This document shows, one piece after another, positions 6,843-11,048 of a DNA stretch of 11,048 nucleotides. A model generated the notes under the pieces. That model saw only the letters and a program-made list of their open reading frames with translations. It searched no databases and was not told the DNA's origin. Numbering within the stretch: the stretch's first letter is position 1; every line of letters begins with the position of its first letter. Position numbers and translations under genes: made by a program. The DNA lies in the NCBI GenBank assembly GCA_027592485.1, contig JAQCKL010000094.1, positions 1-11,048 of the forward strand. The letters are read 5' to 3'. Source of the DNA: Cyanobacteriota bacterium. Lineage in GTDB: Bacteria > Cyanobacteriota > Cyanobacteriia > Phormidesmidales > Phormidesmidaceae.

Positions 6843-7697
6843 ATGTCTGAGCAGCCCCAGCCGCCAATGCGCCAAAGTGAGATCTGCGATCGCTTAGTCA
6901 TTGATGTCGAAACCACAGAAACCCTCGGTCAGGTCTCGCAACTGCTGGTGGACCTCAAAAACCATCAAATCGAAGGACTGATCTGTAAGTCAGGCTTTCT
7001 TGGCACAGAGAAAAACCCCGTACCCTGGGTCCAACTAGAATCCATTGGCAGTGACAGCATTATTGTGCGCCGAGGGCGTGAGGGCATTTCCCCCCGGTTT
7101 GAGGAAGCGCTACCGTTGGGGGGTCAAGAGCTCTGGACCGATGGGGGCGATCGGGTCGGCCAGTTAGTGGATTATTGCTTCGAACCCACCACTGGAGCCA
7201 TCACCGAGTATTTGTTCACCGCCCCCGGCTGGAAGGGGCTCACGGCTGGGGTCTATAGCTTTAGACCCGATGCTGTGGTCAGTGCCGGGCGCAAACGGCT
7301 CATGGTGCGCCAAGCCGCCCTAACCAATGCGCCCCAATATGAGCCCGGTTTACCGGATCGGGCCGCAGAAGTCCTCCAAAAGGATGTGGACCAGACCCGG
7401 CAGGATGTACAGGCCGTCGTCAATAAGACCCAAGCAGCAGCGGAGCAGGCCCAAGCCCAAGCCCAAAAAATTGCCGATAAAGCCCGCAACCAATGGGGGC
7501 AAGTGCTGGGCCAAGTCAAGCGCCAGACCAAGCAGATTCGCACCCAAATTAATGACCGTGCTGCAGACTTAGCCGCCCGGGTCCAGGCCGAAGAGGCCGA
7601 TGGGACCCGCATCCCCGGTGCCACCATTGATGTGGACTCAGTGGAGGTTTGGCCCGAGGACCAAGATAGCCCGACTCAGCCTTCCGAGTCTCCTTAG
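6843..7697 (+). CDS. Double PRC-barrel protein with helical C-terminal tail
   Basis: The 284-residue product starts with two PRC-barrel-like beta domains: residues about 13-78 (RLVIDVETTETLGQVSQLLVD... then VPWVQLESIGSDSIIV) and about 90-160 (LWTDGGDRVGQLVDYCFEP... then GVYSFRPDAVVSAGRKRLMV). Residues about 172-252 are Ala/Gln-rich with charged residues at helical spacing and should form a long amphipathic helix or coiled coil; the last 30 residues are acidic and probably disordered. PRC-barrel domains occur in photosynthetic reaction-centre H subunits and in RNA-processing factors, so no single function follows. There is no signal peptide, so it is probably cytoplasmic. Start: ATG at 6843 (ATG at 6867 is possible). 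The TAG stop at 7695-7697 uses the first two bases of the inserted repeat that follows, so the original C-terminus may have been longer. Confidence 0.82.
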   Translation: MSEQPQPPMRQSEICDRLVIDVETTETLGQVSQLLVDLKNHQIEGLICKSGFLGTEKNPVPWVQLESIGSDSIIVRRGREGISPRFEEALPLGGQELWTDGGDRVGQLVDYCFEPTTGAITEYLFTAPGWKGLTAGVYSFRPDAVVSAGRKRLMVRQAALTNAPQYEPGLPDRAAEVLQKDVDQTRQDVQAVVNKTQAAAEQAQAQAQKIADKARNQWGQVLGQVKRQTKQIRTQINDRAADLAARVQAEEADGTRIPGATIDVDSVEVWPEDQDSPTQPSESP

Positions 7698-7841
7698 AGG
7701 CTGTTAAAGAAGGGGGTAGGCCGGTATTGAATACGACTGTAGGCAGTTAGTATATCGGTTGTATCCTTGCCGTTGCCGTTGCTCGTTACTGGGTCGTTTC
7801 TGTATTCGAATTAACGGTAAAAGGCTTTTCAAACAGCCTCT
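7696..7841. mobile_element. MITE-like element, 146 bp
   Basis: The segment begins AGAGGCTGTT (7696-7705) and ends with its exact inverse, AACAGCCTCT (7832-7841). The ends stay similar further in: both contain AAG, then CCG...GAATAC about 25-40 bases from the edge. There is no transposase. A partial copy of the right end recurs in inverted orientation at 10251-10309. AGAGGCTGTTTGAAAAG resembles terminal repeats of bacterial insertion sequences, so this is probably a non-autonomous derivative. I cannot find a clean target-site duplication (flanks TCCTT and TGGGC). Confidence 0.65.
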
Positions 7842-7865
7842 TGGGCTGGCAGTCAAGAGGTGTTT

Positions 7866-7895
7866 GGGTAAAAGGGGGTTGGGTAAAGGGGGGTT
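7866..7895. repeat. Tandem 15-mer, two copies
   Basis: GGGTAAAAGGGGGTT (7866-7880) is followed directly by GGGTAAAGGGGGGTT (7881-7895), differing at one position. It is G-rich on the plus strand and sits just after the MITE-like element. Confidence 0.6.
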
Positions 7896-7918
7896 AGCCT
7901 AAAGGCATTCAAGAAAGG

Positions 7919-7964
7919 CTTAGCCTGCCCGCAGGGCTTAGGGATGAAGGCAGGGTTCATTCCC
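7919..7964. repeat. Two adjacent imperfect palindromes upstream of yebC
   Basis: CTTAGCC-TGC-CC-GCA-GGGCTTAG (7919-7941) is a near palindrome with one extra G. It is followed by GGGATGAA (7941-7948) pairing with TTCATTCCC (7956-7964) with one bulge. The remaining bases to 8045 show no convincing promoter or gene. Confidence 0.4.
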
Positions 7965-8045
7965 AAAGCGCACCGGAACGGTTTTGATGGGTCTCTGGAT
8001 TTACCATGGTTGGCAATGTGGACTTGATGAAATTAAAGCTAAGGC

Positions 8046-8822
8046 ATGGCAGGGCATAGTAAATGGGCCAACATCAAGCGCCAAAAGGCGCGGGTGGATG
8101 CGGTCAAGGGTAAGGTTTTTGCAAAGGTATCGCGGGCCATTATTGTGGCGGCCCGCACTGGCGGGGCCGATCCAGCCGGAAATTTTCAGCTCCGTACGGC
8201 CATTGATGCGGCCAAGGCGGCAGGGGTACCTAATGACAATATTGACCGGGCGATCGCGAAAGGTTCGGGTCAATTAGACGATGGCAATCGCCTAGAGGCG
8301 ATTCGCTACGAGGGCTATGGCCCTGGGGGGGTGGCGGTGCTGATCGAAGCCCTGACCGACAACCGTAACCGTACCGCAGCGGATCTTCGGGCTGCATTCA
8401 GCAAAAACGGCGGCAACCTTGGGGAAACCGGCTGTGTGGGCTGGATGTTTGAGCTAAAAGGGGTGGTGGTGGTGGCACCGGATGCGTCACCATTGGATGA
8501 AGAGGCGCTGTTAGAAGCGGCTTTAGAGGGGGGGGCGGAGTTCTATGAGCTCACTCAAATCGACGCAGGCTTAGACGGGGCGGAGGTTTTTTGTGCCCCT
8601 AATGACCTCGAAACCCTGAGCGACACCCTCAAAATGCAGGGCTATCAGCTTCATCAGGTTGAAACTCGCTGGATTCCTAGCAACACTATAGAGGTGGTCG
8701 ATCCCAGCCAGGGGCGATCGCTACTCAAAATGTTCGATGCCCTAGAGGATCTAGACGACGTGCAGTCGGTGACCGCCAATTTTGAAATGGCAGAGGAACT
8801 GATGGCGGCCAGTCTAGCCTGA
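8046..8822 (+). CDS. yebC: YebC/TACO1 family protein
   Basis: This 258-residue protein is an unmistakable YebC family member: it opens MAGHSKWANIKRQKARVDA, then carries KVSRAIIVAARTGGADPAGN, GVPNDNIDRAIAKG, YEGYGPGGVAVLIE, LTDNRNRTAADLR and SKNGGNLGETGCVGWMF. Length and order of parts are normal. Members have been described as transcription regulators (PmpR/YebC), and more recently as ribosome-associated factors that ease translation of proline-rich stretches (TACO1/YebC); which applies here cannot be told. It is cytoplasmic. The ATG at 8046 is set by the conserved MAGHSKW; the only upstream signal is a weak AAGG very close to the start. The next gene begins 72 bases on in the same direction and may be co-transcribed. 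Confidence 0.95.
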   Translation: MAGHSKWANIKRQKARVDAVKGKVFAKVSRAIIVAARTGGADPAGNFQLRTAIDAAKAAGVPNDNIDRAIAKGSGQLDDGNRLEAIRYEGYGPGGVAVLIEALTDNRNRTAADLRAAFSKNGGNLGETGCVGWMFELKGVVVVAPDASPLDEEALLEAALEGGAEFYELTQIDAGLDGAEVFCAPNDLETLSDTLKMQGYQLHQVETRWIPSNTIEVVDPSQGRSLLKMFDALEDLDDVQSVTANFEMAEELMAASLA

Positions 8823-8894
8823 GCAGTTCGCCCCTACCTCCACCCTGGGCACGCACAAGACCTGTCCCTCCGTCCACTCCATTACGTCCCCTCC

Positions 8895-10139
8895 ATGACC
8901 CTGCTGCAAACCCGGCCCAATGCCCAGAGCGATCGCAATTCACCGGTGCGTCATTACAACCTGGTGATTGTCGGCGGTGGGATTGTCGGCTTAACCTTGG
9001 CCAGTGCGTTGCGGCGTTCGGGGTTGACGATCGCGATCGTTGAAACCCAAACCCCTGCACAAGCGGCCAGTCGCCCCCGCGCCTATGCCTTCTCCCCCGT
9101 GTCTCGGAACATTTTTGAGCAATTGGGATTGTGGGACCAGGTCGGGCCGCAAGTCACCCATTTCCAACGGGTGCGACTCACCGATGGGGATTGGTCGGTC
9201 GGCATCGATTTTCGCCCCCAGGATCTCGGGGATGAGCCGGTCTATTACGCCGCCGAGCATGCGGTACTGATGGCCGCATTGCAAGGGAGCGTGCAAGGGG
9301 CTCACAATCTGGACTATCTCGCGCCAGCCCAAGTGCAGCAGGTGCGCTACGGAGAGACTGTGGTCGAATGTGACCTTGAGCAAGCGGGTCGCACTTGGAC
9401 CTGCACGACGGATTTATTGGTGGCTGCCGATGGGGGGCGATCGCCCCTACGACAGCAAGCGGAAATTAGCACCCTGGGGTGGCAGTATTGGCAGTCTTGC
9501 ATCACCACCGTGGTGGCCCCCGAACACCCTCACCAGAACACCGCCTACGAGAAGTTTTGGCCCAGCGGCCCCTTTGCGATTTTGCCCCTGCCGAACGGCC
9601 ATTGCCAAATTGTGTGGACCGCCCCTAACGCTGAAGCGCAAGCGCTGATGGCCCTGCCCCGCACCGAATTTGTCCAGGCCCTGCAAAGGCGCTACGGGGA
9701 TCAAATGGGTCGCCTCAAAATGCTGAAGGAGCCGCTGCTATTTCCGGTGCGGTTGATGCAGAGCCGTCAATATGTGAAGCCGCGCCTGGCGCTGATTGGG
9801 GATGCGGCCCACAGTTGCCATCCCGTGGGAGGGCAGGGGCTGAATATGGGCATCCGAGATGCGGCGGCTTTGGCGGAGGTCCTGATCAAGGCCCATCAGC
9901 AAGGTGAAGATTTGGGCCATTTGCCGGTACTGCAACGCTATCAGCGCTGGCGACGCTGGGAAAACAACGTCGTGCTCTCGATGACTGATGTCTTGAATCG
10001 GTGTTTTTCCAATTACTGGTTACCGTTGGTGGGGGTCCGTCGTTTGGGCATCTTCGTGCTGCAGCGGGTGAGACCTTTCCGGTGGTTGGCGCTACAACTG
10101 ATGACGGGGCGGTTTGGACATCGCCCTACCCTAGATTGA
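8895..10139 (+). CDS. UbiH/UbiF/VisC/COQ6-type FAD-dependent hydroxylase
   Basis: This is a 414-residue class A flavoprotein monooxygenase. The FAD ADP-binding motif is VGGGIVG (residues 26-32) after YNLVI. The second FAD/NADPH motif is ADGGRSPLR (178-186). The third, GDAAHSCHPVGGQGLNMGIRD, occupies residues 302-322 and carries the GQGLN signature of ubiquinone-type hydroxylases. Length matches the family. Cyanobacteria make plastoquinone from 4-hydroxybenzoate by Ubi-like steps, so ring hydroxylation in plastoquinone synthesis is a reasonable role, but this is inferred from family only. The hydrophobic, Trp/Leu-rich C-terminus could favour membrane association. The ATG at 8895 is accepted although no Shine-Dalgarno is visible; the sequence before it is pyrimidine-rich. 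The first 20 residues are poorly conserved in such proteins, so a later start is possible. Confidence 0.88.
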   Translation: MTLLQTRPNAQSDRNSPVRHYNLVIVGGGIVGLTLASALRRSGLTIAIVETQTPAQAASRPRAYAFSPVSRNIFEQLGLWDQVGPQVTHFQRVRLTDGDWSVGIDFRPQDLGDEPVYYAAEHAVLMAALQGSVQGAHNLDYLAPAQVQQVRYGETVVECDLEQAGRTWTCTTDLLVAADGGRSPLRQQAEISTLGWQYWQSCITTVVAPEHPHQNTAYEKFWPSGPFAILPLPNGHCQIVWTAPNAEAQALMALPRTEFVQALQRRYGDQMGRLKMLKEPLLFPVRLMQSRQYVKPRLALIGDAAHSCHPVGGQGLNMGIRDAAALAEVLIKAHQQGEDLGHLPVLQRYQRWRRWENNVVLSMTDVLNRCFSNYWLPLVGVRRLGIFVLQRVRPFRWLALQLMTGRFGHRPTLD

Positions 10140-10193
10140 GTTAGGCGATTGCCTCGGCCATTCCCAAAAATCATATTTAAACCATATCCAACT

Positions 10194-10211
10194 TGAAAAC
10201 TTGAGTTTTCA
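10194..10211. terminator. Weak hairpin between convergent genes
   Basis: TGAAAAC (10194-10200) and GTTTTCA (10205-10211) form a 7-bp stem around TTGA, 55 bases after the hydroxylase stop and before the convergent XdhC-family gene. It has no T-run and is AT-rich, so its use as a terminator is uncertain. Confidence 0.35.
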
Positions 10212-10250
10212 CCGTGGGGCGAACTACGGGTTTGGATGTGGCCCAGGTTT

Positions 10251-10309
10251 AGAGGCTGTTTGAAAAGCCTTGTACCGTTCATTCGAATACAGGGACTACC
10301 CAGAACGAG
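10251..10309. mobile_element. Partial (one-end) copy of the MITE-like element
   Basis: These 59 bases match the reverse complement of 7782-7841 with about five mismatches and one gap (roughly 90% identity by eye). They start with the same AGAGGCTGTTTGAAAAGCCT, and the match stops abruptly at CAGAACGAG. Only one end of the element is present. It runs into the 3' end of the XdhC-family gene and includes that gene's stop codon. The terminal AGGCT...AGCCT can fold into a small hairpin. Confidence 0.7.
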
Positions 10310-11048
10310 CTCTGACTTGAATGAGTTCGGCACAGATGCTGATGGCAATTTCGCCGGGGGTTAAGGCTTCGATGTCGAGGCCAATGGGGGCATGGAGTCG
10401 GTCTAATTGCGGGGCGGAGATGCCTTGGGCTTGCAGCGATCGCACCACCATCTGCACACGCTTTTGAGAGCCAATCATGCCGATGTAGCGGCAGGCAATA
10501 TTTTGTTGGCAAATACTGGCCAGGGCAGCCAAATCCAATGGGTAGCCCCGCGTTACTAGGGCGATATACAGGTTGGGATGGTTACAAACTTGCTGGAGCG
10601 TTTGCTCAATGGGATCTGTGGAGATCCATTGGGCTTGGGGATAGTGGTCGCGATGGGCGAAGGCGGGGCGATCGTCTTGAAGGGCAATTTGAAACCCAGC
10701 GATAGGGGCGGCCTGGGCCAAGGCTTTGCCCACATGCCCAGCCCCTACGATCAGGAGTAGCGGGGGGGGATGCAAGGGTTCGAGAAAGGCAGTTGGGGTG
10801 AGTTGGGGTTGGGAAATTACTTGATCCGAGGGGGTGAGGGTCGGGGTCTGGTGGGGGGCAAAGGGGGTGCTGAGCTGCAGGGGTTGACCTTGCTGGAGAG
10901 CGGAGGCGATCGCCCCAGCTAATTCAATCGCCTCGGCACCGGACCAGCGCTCTAGCCACAGGCTCATTTGGCCACCGCAAATGCCTTCTTTGGTGGTGGT
11001 GAGGTCCCCGGTCAAATCAATTTTGACGCACTGCTTTGGGCCGGTGCT
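10296..11048 (-). CDS. XdhC/CoxI family protein, 5' end outside window
   Basis: The open frame runs to the window edge without a stop, so the N-terminal part is missing; about 250 residues are visible. The end of the XdhC/CoxI domain is seen in IDLTGDLTTTKEGICGGQMSLWLE. After a proline-rich linker comes the C-terminal Rossmann domain: LLLIVGAGHVGKALAQAA, DDRPAFA, LVTRGYPLDL, YIGMIGSQKR and LHAPIGLDIEALTPGEIAISICAELI. XdhC proteins bind molybdenum cofactor and help mature xanthine dehydrogenase-type enzymes; no such enzyme is in this window, so the client is unknown. The final residues RSG and the TAG stop (10296-10307) lie inside the repeat at 10251-10309, so the natural C-terminus was probably replaced. 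The family core ends before this, so function may survive. Confidence 0.9.
   Translation of the reverse strand, partial: STGPKQCVKIDLTGDLTTTKEGICGGQMSLWLERWSGAEAIELAGAIASALQQGQPLQLSTPFAPHQTPTLTPSDQVISQPQLTPTAFLEPLHPPPLLLIVGAGHVGKALAQAAPIAGFQIALQDDRPAFAHRDHYPQAQWISTDPIEQTLQQVCNHPNLYIALVTRGYPLDLAALASICQQNIACRYIGMIGSQKRVQMVVRSLQAQGISAPQLDRLHAPIGLDIEALTPGEIAISICAELIQVRARSG

Larger units (their letters stand above)
1077..10913. repeat. HIP1 octamers GCGATCGC, 12 copies
   Basis: Exact copies start at 1077, 2526, 3887, 4890, 5299, 6886, 8250, 8714, 8929, 9437, 10436 and 10906. Chance expectation for an 8-mer in 11 kb is well below one. Most lie inside genes. This over-representation is a known mark of many cyanobacterial genomes. 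Confidence 0.85.

Noticed and set aside
7253..7627. 124-codon minus-strand open frame opposite the PRC-barrel gene
   Set aside because: The Ala/Gln/Trp-rich product is a mirror of the GC-rich helical tail on the other strand and has no recognisable domain.
8725..9060. 111-codon minus-strand frame across the yebC-hydroxylase junction
   Set aside because: It overlaps two conserved genes in antisense; the product is Arg/Trp/Ser-rich as expected of a shadow frame.

Overview
The window is core cyanobacterial chromosome. It carries a plastocyanin gene and a photosystem II cytochrome c550 gene, both encoding lumenal photosynthesis proteins, and a cyanobacterial-type acetyl-CoA carboxylase beta subunit. 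It also holds twelve exact copies of GCGATCGC, the HIP1 octamer that is over-represented in many cyanobacterial genomes. Genus cannot be read from the sequence.

Layout. (1) 29-2615, plus strand: two tandem M16 zinc-peptidase family genes. The first keeps the HXXEH site and the second has lost it, so together they look like a catalytic/non-catalytic pair. A strong bidirectional terminator at 2746-2779 closes them off from the convergent block that follows. (2) 2824-5171, minus strand: accD, then psbV, then petE in transcription order, each apparently with its own leader or terminator. (3) 5172-5707: a 500-base gene-poor stretch with several hairpins, including one that exposes a perfect 12-base complement of the 16S rRNA 3' end and a 10-bp perfect palindrome just before the next gene. 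(4) 5708-7697, plus strand: a divergent squalene/phytoene-synthase-like protein, then a double PRC-barrel protein with a long helical tail. (5) 7696-8045: a 146-bp MITE-like element, tandem 15-mers and palindromes. (6) 8046-10139, plus strand: a YebC/TACO1 family gene and a UbiH/VisC-type FAD monooxygenase. (7) 10296-11048, minus strand: an XdhC-family gene cut by the window edge. Its 3' end lies inside a partial second copy of the MITE-like element.

How the genes relate. petE and psbV both supply soluble lumenal electron-transfer/PSII proteins with signal peptides, and their adjacency is biologically sensible. accD starts fatty-acid synthesis. The UbiH-like enzyme is a candidate for quinone-ring hydroxylation. 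The other genes share no obvious pathway.

I see no defence system, CRISPR array, rRNA, tRNA or prophage. The least-explained items are the squalene/phytoene-synthase-like gene with a degenerate first aspartate motif, the structured leader upstream of it, the replaced C-terminus of PsbV, and the repeat family that appears to supply the stop codons of two different genes.
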